A stretch of 64,000 bases of DNA from Collinsella sp. TM10-22 (GCF_003466125.1 NZ_QSOC01000004.1:62001-126000), one strand, 5' to 3'. Shown: positions 34,550 through 43,219, counted from the stretch's first letter. Notes: generated by a model from the sequence alone, not told the origin. Numbers and translations are program-made.

Positions 34550-34759
34550 CTAGTATGCCCGGGCTTGGTTGGGGAAGGTTTTGTCTAGGGATGCTTGGAG
34601 CTTTTCGAACGATGCTTGCAAGTTGAGATTCTGATTGGTTGAGCGTTTGGCTTTTGTGGTGGGGGAGTCGAGGAGACCGTCTTTCTGTGTCGGGGGGAAG
34701 GAGAAAAGGTTTGCATATTTTAGGGATGGCTGCTGTGCTGCGTCATTGGAAGAATGCAT
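34550..34759 (-). CDS. Possible small protein gene, unknown
   Basis: A 69-codon frame starts at ATG 34759 with GAGGAGG ten bases upstream and encodes a polar, Asn/Gln/Lys-rich peptide (KRSTNQNLNLQASFEKLQ). Upstream, another open frame ends in RNLLVDIEEAA just before it, without a recognisable start; this could be the end of a decayed gene. I do not recognise either. The spacer 34471-35013 holds nothing else but the hairpin at 34889-34925. Confidence 0.3.
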   Translation of the reverse strand: MHSSNDAAQQPSLKYANLFSFPPTQKDGLLDSPTTKAKRSTNQNLNLQASFEKLQASLDKTFPNQARAY

Positions 34760-34888
34760 GCTTATGCGGCCTCCTCGATGTCCACCAATAGATTGCGCTC
34801 GGGGTATGCTGCTAGGTCCCGTGCGTTGGCAGTATTATGCCGCGGCCGTCGCAAAGAAGCGCTAAAGAAAGGCTTAATGAGGTTTGGC

Positions 34889-34925
34889 GTTACGATGAAA
34901 CCGCAGGTCAGAGGTATCGAGTAAC
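34889..34925. repeat. Hairpin with conserved AAACCGCAGGTCAG loop
   Basis: GTTACGAT...ATCGAGTAAC stem with loop sequence AAACCGCAGGTCAG (34898-34911). The same 14-mer is in the loop of the inverted repeat at 45310-45442. Confidence 0.5.
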
Positions 34926-35013
34926 ACTCTTGAAAGGTTTTGGGCTTAAGGGCTTTCTAAGGTTTGTGACGTGGATGTGGCTCGCCTGTGTGGGGTGTGT
35001 GGACGGCTCGTTC

Positions 35014-36000
35014 CTAGCGCTGCGGCTCTGCGGCGCGCACCCGCTCGATGACCTTTTCCATCGTGGCGTCGATGCGGTCTTTTTTGAGATCGCATTCCCA
35101 GATGGTTATGGACGTCCAGCCCATTTGAGTGAGTGCTGCCACGGCAGCGCGGTCGCGCTCGACGTTGCGACGGAACTTTGCCTCCCAAAACTCAACATTG
35201 CGTTTTGGCTGGCTCGGATTGCACTTAGGGCAGCGATGCCAAAAGCAACCGTTGACAAAGATGGCGATCTTGCGGCCGGGGAAGGCGATGTCGGGCTTGC
35301 CGGGAACCTTCCATTCCAAGCGATAACCCGTAAGGCCCGCTGCGCGCAGGCGCTGGCGAACGAGCAGCTCGGGTTTGGTGTTTGCACGCTTGTTGCCCTT
35401 CATGGACTTTTTGATGGCAGCGCGACGGCGCACCAGTTCGCGCTCGTCGGCGGAAAGGTCCGAGGTATCGATGCCGTCGAGCAGACCTGGTTTGGGGCGT
35501 TTTTTGCTACGGCGCTTAGGTGCGCGCTTGGGTTTGGTGGCGGGTTTATCGGCTGTGTTGGGCGCGGCGTTATCGGCGGAGCTTGCCTCAAGCCGATCTT
35601 CCTTCAACTCAATCAGAGCATCGATAAGCCCTTTGTCGGCGGGCATCCACTCAACCGTGGCAAGCGAGGTGCGCGGAATCCAGCGGATATCGAGCTGGCG
35701 GTCGTGCTTCTGAGGCTCATCGGATTCATCGGCGAGCGAGCAGTAGTAGCACTCCATGGAGAGATGAAAATCGGGGTAGTCATACTCAACGGTATAGAAA
35801 TCACGCAGGTTGGTGACTTTGACCTGCAGCTCTTCCATAAGTTCGCGTCGCACGGCGTCTTCGGGCGACTCGCCGCGCATGAGCTTGCCACCGGGAAACT
35901 CCCAAAGTCCCTGCATGTTGCCATAGCCGCGCTGCACGGCAAGCAGCTCATCGGATCCTTCCTTGCGAATGATCCCAGCGGCAACATGAACAGTCTTCAA
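35014..36000 (-). CDS. Fusion of Nudix (MutT-like) hydrolase and Vsr-type endonuclease
   Basis: This protein of about 328 residues joins two repair domains. Residues 1-130 are a MutT-type Nudix domain with the full Nudix box at 37-59 (GGKLMRGESPEDAVRRELMEEL), expected to clear oxidised nucleotides. A basic Pro/Lys linker (about 140-190) follows. Residues 195-310 are a very-short-patch-repair endonuclease: NTKPELLVRQRL, PGKPDIAF (catalytic Asp237), FVNGCFWHRCPKC (zinc-binding) and WECDL. TTG 36000 with GAGAGGA six bases before is the chosen start; ATG 36096 lies inside a hairpin. No cytosine methylase gene is nearby. Confidence 0.87.
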   Translation of the reverse strand: MKTVHVAAGIIRKEGSDELLAVQRGYGNMQGLWEFPGGKLMRGESPEDAVRRELMEELQVKVTNLRDFYTVEYDYPDFHLSMECYYCSLADESDEPQKHDRQLDIRWIPRTSLATVEWMPADKGLIDALIELKEDRLEASSADNAAPNTADKPATKPKRAPKRRSKKRPKPGLLDGIDTSDLSADERELVRRRAAIKKSMKGNKRANTKPELLVRQRLRAAGLTGYRLEWKVPGKPDIAFPGRKIAIFVNGCFWHRCPKCNPSQPKRNVEFWEAKFRRNVERDRAAVAALTQMGWTSITIWECDLKKDRIDATMEKVIERVRAAEPQR

Positions 36001-36032
36001 CAGGAGTCCTCTCTCAACATCATTACATGACG

Positions 36033-36145
36033 GGGTAGTCTTTTTGGGACGGGGCTTTTTTAGCTGCCCTATGTCAAATGCGCCCTCATGCCTCAAAAGC
36101 TTCGGATGGGGCAGCTAAAAAAGCCCCGTCCCAAAAAGACTACCC
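36033..36145. repeat. Perfect 37-base inverted repeat
   Basis: The arms 36033-36069 and 36109-36145 are exact complements (GGGTAGTC...CTGCCC) around a 39-base loop. It lies in the divergent spacer between the Nudix-Vsr gene and the ABC genes; the T runs are inside the arms, not after them. Confidence 0.8.
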
Positions 36146-36249
36146 TTACCTTACGCAACGGTAAGGCAAGCGTAAGCCATATCGATGGTAGCCGACTCGG
36201 CTCCTTGCGACTATAGATGCCGTAGACTAATCGCAAGAAAGGACTCGGT

Positions 36250-37035
36250 ATGCAAACCACGCAAACGGCAACCCCGGTACTGGAGGTCGCGCATCTCGAA
36301 AAGGTATATGGAGCGCTGGGCAACGTGACCCGCGCGCTCAACGACGTCAGCTTTACCGTCAACCGTGGCGAATTCGTCGGCATCATGGGCGCCTCGGGCT
36401 CGGGCAAGTCGACGCTGCTCAACTGCGTGTCGACCATCGATAGCGCCACGAGTGGCACCATCCGCATTAACGGCCAGGACGTGACGCGCATGAAGCAGGC
36501 CAAGCTTTCGCAGTTCCGCCGCGAGGAGCTTGGCTTTATCTTCCAGGACTCCAACCTGCTCGATACGCTCACGGCGCGCGAGAACATCGCCCTGCCGCTC
36601 ACCATCGCCCGTATGAACTCGGCGGAGATCTCGACCCGCGTGCAGGATGTGGCTGCGCGCCTGTCCATCAGCCAAGTGCTCGACAAGTACCCCTACCAGA
36701 TGTCCGGCGGCCAGCAGCAGCGCGTTGCCGCCTGCCGCGCGCTCGTCACCGACCCCACCATGATCATGGCCGACGAGCCCACCGGCGCCCTCGACTCCAA
36801 GAGCGCCCGCCTGCTGCTCGAGAGCCTGGAGGCCCTCAATCGCCGCCTGCGCGCCACCGTGCTCATGGTCACGCATGACAGCTTTGCCGCCAGCTACACG
36901 AGCCGCGTGTTGTTTATCCGCGACGGCAAGATCTTCACAGAGCTGCGTCGCGGCGACACCGACCGCCGAGAGTTCTTCGACCGCATTATGGAGGTCGTTG
37001 CCATGATGGGCGGTGAGGGCTCCGATGCTCTGTAA
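36250..37035 (+). CDS. ABC transporter ATP-binding protein (BceA/MacB type)
   Basis: This 261-residue ATPase has Walker [11 protein letters not shown]-loop FIFQDSNLL, signature MSGGQQQR and Walker B MIMADEP. It belongs to the group that partners FtsX-fold permeases. AAAGGA precedes ATG 36250. The permease gene overlaps its end (ATG 37025, stop at 37033-37035), so they form one complex at the membrane. BceAB-type systems usually expel or sense antimicrobial peptides; no two-component genes adjoin here. Confidence 0.88.
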   Translation: MQTTQTATPVLEVAHLEKVYGALGNVTRALNDVSFTVNRGEFVGIMGASGSGKSTLLNCVSTIDSATSGTIRINGQDVTRMKQAKLSQFRREELGFIFQDSNLLDTLTARENIALPLTIARMNSAEISTRVQDVAARLSISQVLDKYPYQMSGGQQQRVAACRALVTDPTMIMADEPTGALDSKSARLLLESLEALNRRLRATVLMVTHDSFAASYTSRVLFIRDGKIFTELRRGDTDRREFFDRIMEVVAMMGGEGSDAL

Positions 37036-39247
37036 ACTCGCTTGGGGCAACGTCCGCCGCGCCGGCCGCGACTACCTCGTCTACCTTTTGACGCTCACCC
37101 TGGGCGTCACGGTCTTCTATGCCTTTAACACCATCTCGATGCAGGTCGACATCGCCGGAATTGATGAAGAGGGCTTGGCGCAGGTTATGGGCAGTATGCT
37201 CGGCGACCTGACGTACTTTTTGGCCGGTGTCATGGCCTTTTTGATGGTGTACGCCAATAACTTCATCATGAAACGCCGCAAAAAGGAGTTTGGCCTGTAC
37301 CAGGTGCTCGGCATGGGGCGCGGGCGCGTCGCCACGATCATGGCGCTCGAGACCGTGATCGTTTCGGTCGGCGCCTTCGTCGCTGGCATTATGCTGGGTG
37401 TGGGGCTCTCCCAGCTCATGACGTTCTTTACCGCCTCGCTCTTTAAGACGCAGATCGCTAATTTCCACTTCTTTTTCTCGGTGCATGCGTTCAACCTGAC
37501 CCTTGCCTGTATGCTCGTAATGTTTGTGCTCACGCTACTGCTGAACCTCCGCGCCGTGCGTCGTACCAAACTCATCGAGCTTATGGGTGCCGAGCGTCGC
37601 AACGAGACCATCAAGACACGCAACCCCTGGATCGCGATTGCCATCTTTGCCGTGGGCGTGGTGCTGGTGGGCGTGGCCTATTACCGCCTGTTGCGCGATG
37701 GGTTCCCGCTCACCGCGACGGAGGGTAAGCTGCAGGAGGCCATGAATCAGTTTGGTATCACCACGGCCATGGTTACGGTGGGCACCTTTGCCCTGTTCTG
37801 GGGTCTTTCGGGCATGCTCATCAAACTGCTGCAGAGCCTGCGCAGCGTGTATTGGCGCGGCCTCAATATGTTTACCGTGCGTCAGCTTTCGGCCAAGGTC
37901 AATACGGTGTGCTTTTCGATGGGCGTCATCGCAATGATCTTGTTCTTGGCCATTACCTCGGTGACGTGCGGTATGTCGATTGCCAATGTGATGAACGAAA
38001 ACCTGGAGCGCTATAGCCCTGTTGACGTGTCTCAGACGTATGTCTATTACACGCCCGATACGCTCGACTACTACAAAGAGTACGTCAATCCGTCTGAGGC
38101 CGATCGCATGGTGCTGGCCGATAGTACGGTCGATTTGTACTCCGCATGGCACGGCGATCCATGGCACGGCGATCGTAAGGACAAGTCGGCGGACAACAAC
38201 GACGAGACCGGCAAGAAGGTCAATATCGCCGATGTTGCCGGTGAACATGTGCAGATCGATTCGTATCTGAGTTACCCGCTTGGCGGCTCGAATCCTTCGG
38301 TGATCCCAAGTGAGATGTGCAAGACCATGGGCGAAAAGCTCCCCAAGGCGTTCGAGGGCAGCAACGCCGACATGACAGGCCTGTCTGTGACGCCGGCAAG
38401 TCAGTACAACAAATTGCGCCAGATGATGGGCGAGGAGCCGGTGAGCATTGGCCGCGACCAGTACTTGCTTACGTGTGATATGGGCGGTGAGCTGGTCGAC
38501 CTGTACACCAAGTATATGGCTGGCGGCCATGCCCTTACCTTGGGCGGGCATACGCTCAAGCCCGCAACCGATAAGTCGGACGAGGACACGGCGGCCATCG
38601 CCAACTCGGCGATGGGCAGTAACGGGGGTACCGTCGTCGTTGCCGACGAGCTGTTGTCCCAACTCAATCTGCAGCCGTATTCCAGTAGCCTGCTCGTTAA
38701 CTACAAACAGGGGATGGATACGACCGAGGCAGACGAGAGTATTAAATACACTGTGCTCGACAATCTGCTCGTTGACGGCAAGGAGCCGGGATCGTGGGGA
38801 ATCTTCGTCACACGCTCCGAGATGTACGCGCAAGCAGCGCAAATGAACGGTCTTATTAGCTACCTAGCCATCTACATCGGCTTTGTATTGGTCGTTGCAT
38901 GCGCGGCGATTCTGTCGATCCAGCAACTCTCCAACGTGGCCGACGGCAGCCGCAGCTATCGTGTGCTGGCACAGATCGGCTGCGACGACCGCCAGATTCG
39001 CCATTCGGTGATGGCGCAGCAAGCGGTATTCTTCCTGTTCCCGCTGGCAGTGGGCTTGGCGCACTCCTTTGTGGCGCTCAAGGTGATCATCGAGCTGGTG
39101 AGCATATTCGGAAATATGAGCATCGGCGGCACCGTGGGCCTCACCTGCGCGATCTTCCTGGCGGCGTACGGTGGCTACTTCCTGGTGACGTACCTCATGA
39201 GCGCCGGCATGGTACAGGCTGCCATCGCCACCCGCTACAGCGAGTAA
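37025..39247 (+). CDS. ABC transporter permease (BceB/FtsX type)
   Basis: This 740-residue membrane protein has a first segment at about 15-35, further segments up to about 320, a large polar external domain (about 325-600) and three C-terminal segments (about 610-740). The layout matches BceB-type permeases. ATG 37025 overlaps the ATPase stop and follows GGTGAGGG. The external domain would bind a peptide ligand. The last residues (MSAGMVQAAIATRYSE) recur as a fragment at 45161-45214. Confidence 0.85.
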   Translation: MLCKLAWGNVRRAGRDYLVYLLTLTLGVTVFYAFNTISMQVDIAGIDEEGLAQVMGSMLGDLTYFLAGVMAFLMVYANNFIMKRRKKEFGLYQVLGMGRGRVATIMALETVIVSVGAFVAGIMLGVGLSQLMTFFTASLFKTQIANFHFFFSVHAFNLTLACMLVMFVLTLLLNLRAVRRTKLIELMGAERRNETIKTRNPWIAIAIFAVGVVLVGVAYYRLLRDGFPLTATEGKLQEAMNQFGITTAMVTVGTFALFWGLSGMLIKLLQSLRSVYWRGLNMFTVRQLSAKVNTVCFSMGVIAMILFLAITSVTCGMSIANVMNENLERYSPVDVSQTYVYYTPDTLDYYKEYVNPSEADRMVLADSTVDLYSAWHGDPWHGDRKDKSADNNDETGKKVNIADVAGEHVQIDSYLSYPLGGSNPSVIPSEMCKTMGEKLPKAFEGSNADMTGLSVTPASQYNKLRQMMGEEPVSIGRDQYLLTCDMGGELVDLYTKYMAGGHALTLGGHTLKPATDKSDEDTAAIANSAMGSNGGTVVVADELLSQLNLQPYSSSLLVNYKQGMDTTEADESIKYTVLDNLLVDGKEPGSWGIFVTRSEMYAQAAQMNGLISYLAIYIGFVLVVACAAILSIQQLSNVADGSRSYRVLAQIGCDDRQIRHSVMAQQAVFFLFPLAVGLAHSFVALKVIIELVSIFGNMSIGGTVGLTCAIFLAAYGGYFLVTYLMSAGMVQAAIATRYSE

Positions 39248-39287
39248 CTCGTTCAGCTTGGAATTATCGTAGGTTGAGCATAGGTCA

Positions 39288-39391
39288 GCGAAAACGCCCC
39301 TAAGCGAGCAAGGTGACGTGAAAGAGGAGGGAAGCGTACTTCGGTACGCGACCGACGATTGAACGTCAGATTGCCGCTTAGGGGCGTTTGC
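39288..39391. repeat. Inverted repeat with CAAGGTGACGTGAAA / TTGAACGTCAGATTG (family E)
   Basis: Outer arms AAACGCCCCTAAGCG (39292-39306) and CGCTTAGGGGCGTTT (39375-39389) enclose CAAGGTGACGTGAAA, an inner hairpin GCGTACTTCGGTACGC, and TTGAACGTCAGATTG. The two internal 15-mers recur exactly at 46650-46725 with different stems. Confidence 0.7.
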
Positions 39392-39402
39392 AGCGTCGAG
39401 CC

Positions 39403-39430
39403 GTTACGCGGTTTGGTAAAACCGCGTAAC
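39403..39430. repeat. Short perfect hairpin upstream of the first APC gene
   Basis: GTTACGCGGTTT-GGTA-AAACCGCGTAAC. No T run. The following stretch to 39556 has a further GC-rich hairpin (GCGGGCGGCG...CGCCCGC) and the ribosome site GAAGGAG. Confidence 0.5.
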
Positions 39431-39556
39431 TTCATCGTAGAAGCACGCTTGCGGGCGGCGGATGCTCGTCTCCTGTCGCCCGCTCACCGAGGCCCGGCAA
39501 TTGCCTTAATATCTTAAGGACCTCGATTTGTCCAAGACTGAGCGAAGGAGCTCATC

Positions 39557-40996
39557 ATGAGCGACGGAAAGAAAAAGCTTTCCTTCCTGACGGTCATCTC
39601 GACCATCATCTGCGTCGTCTTCGTTTGCGAGGCCGCCGCACCTGCTGCTGCCATTGGCAACCAGCAGTTCTTCTGGTGGATCTTCCTGATTCTGACCTTC
39701 CTGCTCCCTTACGGCATGGTCGTTGCCGAGCTCGGCACTACCTATGACGGTGAGGGTGGCATTTACGACTGGGTACGCGATGGCCTGGGCGACAAGTGGG
39801 GCGCCCGCATTTCGTACTACTACTGGGTTAACTACCCGCTGTGGATTGCCTCGCTGGCTACCATGTTCCCCGACATTTTGGGTATGGTCTTTGGCGTCGA
39901 GTTCAACTTGATCGCCAAGATGGGTATCGATCTTGCCTTTGTGTGGATCGTCTACCTCATGGGCCGCTCCAAGGCGTCCGACTCCGAGTGGGTCCTTAAC
40001 GGTGGCGCCATCATCAAGGTCGCCGTCGCGGTTATCGTTGGCGCTCTGGGCATTTGGTATGCCATGGAGAACGGTTTTGCGAACGACATGTCCGCTGCCA
40101 CCTTCCTGCCCGAGCTCACCAACACCAACGCTCTCGGTTACCTGTCGATCATCATCTTTAACTTCATGGGCTTCGAGGTCATCTGCACCATGACCGACGA
40201 CATGGCCGATCCCGCTCGCGATATCCCCAAGGCTATCATCGTCGGTGGCCTGTCCATCGCTGTGATCTACCTGTTCGCTGGCTTTGGCATCGGCGCTGCT
40301 GTGCCGGCCGATTCCATCGACCCCGACTATGGCATGATTGTCGCAGTCCAGACCATGGTGGGCGACTCCATGATCTTTAAGGTCATCTGCATCGCCTTCC
40401 TGATCACCCTGTTCGCCAACATGGCCGCTTGGTCCTTCGGCGTTAACTCCGTTGCTCGCTACGCTGCCGAGCACGGCAACATGCCCAAGGTCTTCGCCTC
40501 GATGATCTCTGACGACGATATGCCCAACGGCGCCAACCTGGTCAACGCTATCGTTGCCTCCTTGGTGTTGTGCCTGCAGCTGGTTCCCATCGACGCCATC
40601 TCCAACGGTGTCTTCTGGATGCTCTTTGGCACCTCCGTCGTCTTCCTGCTGCTCACCTACATCCCGATGTTCCCGGCGTTCCTCAACCTTCGTAAGAACG
40701 ACCCGAACCGTGAGCGCATCTTCACGTTCCCGTTTAAGGGCGCCATGATGAAGGTTATGCTGGCCATCCCCTGCATCGAGCTGATCCTGGCCATCGTTGC
40801 AACGCTGGCTCCGTTCTCCGTCGATGAAATTGGCGACAAGGTCCCGATGATCGTTATCTTCATCGTGCTCGTGCTCATCGGCGAGATCGTCCGCGTCGTC
40901 AGCGCCAAGGGCCGCGAGACCGAGTACAAGGGTCTCACCCCCGAGCTGGCTGCTCAGCGTCTCGCTGAGGAGGCCGCCGAGGCCGAGGAGGACTAG
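39557..40996 (+). CDS. APC family amino acid/polyamine transporter (copy 1)
   Basis: This 479-residue protein has about 12 membrane segments typical of the APC superfamily. The substrate segment is AAAPAAAIGNQQFFWW, with the conserved FNFMGFEVICTMTDDM in the middle. AAGGAG precedes ATG 39557. The agmatine deiminase gene follows and a paralogue lies on its other side, so exchange of agmatine for putrescine or uptake of a related compound is likely (inference). Its tail is Glu/Ala-rich. Confidence 0.85.
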   Translation: MSDGKKKLSFLTVISTIICVVFVCEAAAPAAAIGNQQFFWWIFLILTFLLPYGMVVAELGTTYDGEGGIYDWVRDGLGDKWGARISYYYWVNYPLWIASLATMFPDILGMVFGVEFNLIAKMGIDLAFVWIVYLMGRSKASDSEWVLNGGAIIKVAVAVIVGALGIWYAMENGFANDMSAATFLPELTNTNALGYLSIIIFNFMGFEVICTMTDDMADPARDIPKAIIVGGLSIAVIYLFAGFGIGAAVPADSIDPDYGMIVAVQTMVGDSMIFKVICIAFLITLFANMAAWSFGVNSVARYAAEHGNMPKVFASMISDDDMPNGANLVNAIVASLVLCLQLVPIDAISNGVFWMLFGTSVVFLLLTYIPMFPAFLNLRKNDPNRERIFTFPFKGAMMKVMLAIPCIELILAIVATLAPFSVDEIGDKVPMIVIFIVLVLIGEIVRVVSAKGRETEYKGLTPELAAQRLAEEAAEAEED

Positions 40997-41105
40997 AGCA
41001 CCCGGATTCGGGGCTCCAACCCTCCTCGCGTACCAAAGTACGCTTCGTCGGGCCTGTCGCTCCCGACTCCGGGCACGCCAGCCTCTTCGGGGGCGTGCCC
41101 AAAGC
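40996..41105. repeat. Large imperfect hairpin (family F, unit 1)
   Basis: The arms near 41000-41020 (GCACCCGGATTCGGGGCTC) and 41066-41080 (CTCCCGACTCCGGGCAC) surround GCGTACCAAAGTACGC. The following GGGGGCGTGCCC ends the element. Units 2 and 3 are downstream of aguA. The rest of spacer 41106-41364 is C/G-rich, with short hairpins such as GTGCG..CGCAC and CCGCGGG..CCCGCGG, and no assigned function. Confidence 0.55.
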
Positions 41106-41364
41106 GACAAATTTGCTCACTATTTCCTGGGACGGGTGCGAGCGATAGCTCCGGTAACCACCGCCCACCCCAATCTCTCTTCCGTATCCTTCGTGCGTTT
41201 TGTCTCCACGCACTTGGCTACGTCGTCGCTCGCCGGTGCGACTCCGTGAAAACCGGCGCCGGGCGCCCCGACCTTTGCCGGGGGACGGGCGCCCACTATC
41301 TCTTGGTTTTAGGCCGCGGGTAACCCGCCCGCGGCAAGCGATCGTTCGATTTGGAGGAAATCTT

Positions 41365-42570
41365 ATGCGTACGATCACCGAGTCCGAGTCCACTCCCAAG
41401 GCCGACGGCTTCTTCATGCCCGCTGAGTTTGCCCCGCAGGATCGCGTGTGGATGGGCTGGCCCCACCGCACCGACACCTGGGCCCACGGCGCCAAGCCGG
41501 CTCAGAAGCAGTATGCCGCCATCGCCCGCGCCATCGCCGAGTTCACCCCGGTCACCATGTGCGCCAATCAGGCCGACTACGCCAACTGCAAGGCCGTCTT
41601 CGAGAATGACGAGAACGTCACCGTTATCGAGATGACCACCGACGACGCTTGGTTCCGCGATACCGCCGCCACCTACGTCATCAACGGCAAGGGCGAGAAG
41701 CGTGCCAACCACTGGCACTTCAACGCCTACGGCGGTCTCGTCGACGGCCTTTATTTCCCGTGGGACAAGGACGAGCAGATCGCCCTCAAGATGGCCGAGC
41801 TCTCCGGCTGCCGCCGCTATCGTCCCGATGACATGATCCTCGAGGGCGGCTCCATCACCGTCGACGGCGAGGGCACCCTTGTCGTGACCGACCAGTGCCT
41901 GCTTTCCCCGGGCCGCACCTGCTCTGCGGTTCTGGAGGAGGAAGAGGATCCCGAGTCCATCTGGCCCAAGTACCACAAGAAGTTCGAGCCCTGGAGCGAG
42001 GAGCTTCGCGTCTACATGGACGAGCACCTCAAGGACTACCTGGGTGTCGAGAAGGTCATCTGGGTCAAGGAGGGCATCGACCCCGAGGAGACCAACGGCC
42101 ACATCGACGACGTCGCCACGTTCATCGCCCCGGGCGTCATGGCCTGCATCTGGACCGACGATCCCGAGTATCCGTTCTACGAGCAGTGCCACGCCGCCTA
42201 CGAGACCCTCTCCAACGCCGTCGACGCCAAGGGCCGCAAGATGAAGGTCTACAAGCTCTGCATGCCCGTGAACCCGCTGTTCATGGACCAGGCCTCCTGC
42301 GACACCATCGACGCCGACGAGAACGCCGAGCCGCGCGTCCCCGACGAGCCGCTGATCGCCTCTTACATGAACTACCTGGTCACCAACCACGGCGTCATCG
42401 TCCCGCAGTACGGCGACGAGAACGACCAGCTGGCCGTTGACACGCTCCAGAAGATCTACGACGAGGTCTGGGGCGAGGGCGTCTACAAGTGCGTCGGCGT
42501 TCAGTCCGAGCAGGTCGTCTTCGGTGGTGGAAATATCCACTGCATTACCCAGCAGGAGCCGTCGGCGTAA
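41365..42570 (+). CDS. aguA: Agmatine deiminase
   Basis: This 401-residue enzyme of the guanidino-group-modifying family has TTDDAWFRDTAATYV, LEGGSI, NGHIDDVATF and the catalytic Cys393 in GGGNIHCITQQEP. It hydrolyses agmatine to N-carbamoylputrescine and ammonia, supporting acid resistance and energy gain in the AguA pathway. GGAGGAAA precedes ATG 41365; the longer frame from 41200 is not used. The carbamoyltransferase and carbamate kinase genes are not in the window. Confidence 0.93.
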   Translation: MRTITESESTPKADGFFMPAEFAPQDRVWMGWPHRTDTWAHGAKPAQKQYAAIARAIAEFTPVTMCANQADYANCKAVFENDENVTVIEMTTDDAWFRDTAATYVINGKGEKRANHWHFNAYGGLVDGLYFPWDKDEQIALKMAELSGCRRYRPDDMILEGGSITVDGEGTLVVTDQCLLSPGRTCSAVLEEEEDPESIWPKYHKKFEPWSEELRVYMDEHLKDYLGVEKVIWVKEGIDPEETNGHIDDVATFIAPGVMACIWTDDPEYPFYEQCHAAYETLSNAVDAKGRKMKVYKLCMPVNPLFMDQASCDTIDADENAEPRVPDEPLIASYMNYLVTNHGVIVPQYGDENDQLAVDTLQKIYDEVWGEGVYKCVGVQSEQVVFGGGNIHCITQQEPSA

Positions 42571-42658
42571 CTCAGGCACGCCACCTTGGCGTTCACTCGT
42601 TGCTTACGTAGCGTCAGTACGCTACGCTCCTCGTTCGCGCCAATCTGGCGCACCTGAG
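42570..42658. repeat. Large nested hairpin (family F, unit 3)
   Basis: CTCAGG..CCTGAG and CGCCA..TGGCG outer stems and an inner GTAGCGT-CAGT-ACGCTAC. It begins at the aguA stop codon. Confidence 0.6.
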
Positions 42659-42682
42659 CACGCCGAGTAAACGTCTGGCTTT

Positions 42683-42769
42683 CCGAGGCACCCCATCTCG
42701 CCGCTCAAACCGTCGCTCGCGTACCAAAGTACGCTTCGCTCCTCTTTCGCGGCGACCTCGGGCACCTCG
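42683..42769. repeat. Large nested hairpin (family F, unit 2)
   Basis: CGAGGCACCCCATCTCGCCGC pairs, with compensating differences, to GCGGCGACCTCGGGCACCTCG around GCGTACCAAAGTACGC. It shares its centre with unit 1 at 40996-41105. Confidence 0.6.
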
Positions 42770-42864
42770 AAAACCCAGTCGATCAATCGGACAGGTGGCG
42801 TGTCATCCCATCTCGGGGCATTGACGGGCTGCTGCTTGATGTCTTGGTCGGTTGGGTTTTCTTT

Positions 42865-42902
42865 GGGCACTCCGTTGCCTCCACATCGGAGTGCCTTTTT
42901 TC
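42865..42902 (+). terminator. Terminator of the aguA unit
   Basis: GGCACTCCG-TTGCCTCCACAT-CGGAGTGCC followed by TTTTTTC. It shows that the second APC transporter must be transcribed from a promoter after 42902. Confidence 0.8.
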
Positions 42903-43036
42903 TTTGATTGAATACGCGTCTGGCCTGGGATTTTTGCGGGTTAGGCCAATTGTTCGCTTGGATATCCTAGGTCAGACGCGTCTTCAATTGCCGAAAGTTC
43001 CCGGTCGCGAACGCGGCCGTTTTGATCGGAGTATCT

Positions 43037-43219
43037 ATGTACCAGCGTATCGTCATCTACACGCGTCTGTTCCGCGAGCGTTGGTCCAACAACTGCATCC
43101 TCTCCTATCTTTGGGATGGCACCTGTACCGGTGACGCGGCCTGCAACCCTACCTTGGGCTGCGCCTTCGGTACAGATGCCATCCTTTTTGCTGTAGGGGG
43201 CGCGCGCCATGGCAGGTAA
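43037..43219 (+). CDS. Leader peptide ORF with four early arginine codons
   Basis: A 60-codon frame starts at ATG 43037, five bases after GGAG, and ends inside the next gene's first codons (stop 43217-43219, transporter ATG 43209). Its start, MYQRIVIYTRLFRERW, has Arg at codons 4, 10, 13 and 15, followed by a terminator hairpin within the frame. This is the layout of a leader-peptide attenuator sensing arginine. It is not known whether a stable peptide is made. Confidence 0.45.
   Translation: MYQRIVIYTRLFRERWSNNCILSYLWDGTCTGDAACNPTLGCAFGTDAILFAVGGARHGR
43094..43190 (+). promoter_or_regulatory. Candidate attenuator before the second APC transporter
   Basis: GGATGGCACCTGTACC (43114-43129) pairs with GGTACAGATGCCATCC (43169-43184), and TTTTT (43185-43189) follows: an intrinsic terminator only 20 bases before the transporter start. 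Its left arm could instead pair with GCATCC (43095-43100). An alternative structure of this kind would be set by ribosome stalling on the upstream arginine codons (inference). Confidence 0.5.

Noticed and set aside
36001-36096. Upstream start (ATG 36096) for the Nudix-Vsr protein
   Set aside because: It lies in the loop of a 37-base perfect hairpin, without a ribosome site; the TTG at 36000 has GAGAGGA and fits the Nudix domain start.
41200-41364. Arg-rich N-terminal extension of aguA (frame open from TTG 41200)
   Set aside because: No ribosome site supports it, homologous AguA proteins start near ATG 41365, and the stretch is a hairpin-rich G+C spacer.
42844-43134. 96-codon frame overlapping the terminator at 42865-42902
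   Set aside because: It runs through a terminator and the leader region in another frame, has no clear ribosome site, and shows no family features.
43094-43190. T-box or guanidine riboswitch before the second APC transporter
   Set aside because: The conserved T-box sequence AGGGTGGNACCGCG and the ykkC consensus were not found; the leader ORF with arginine codons explains the layout better.
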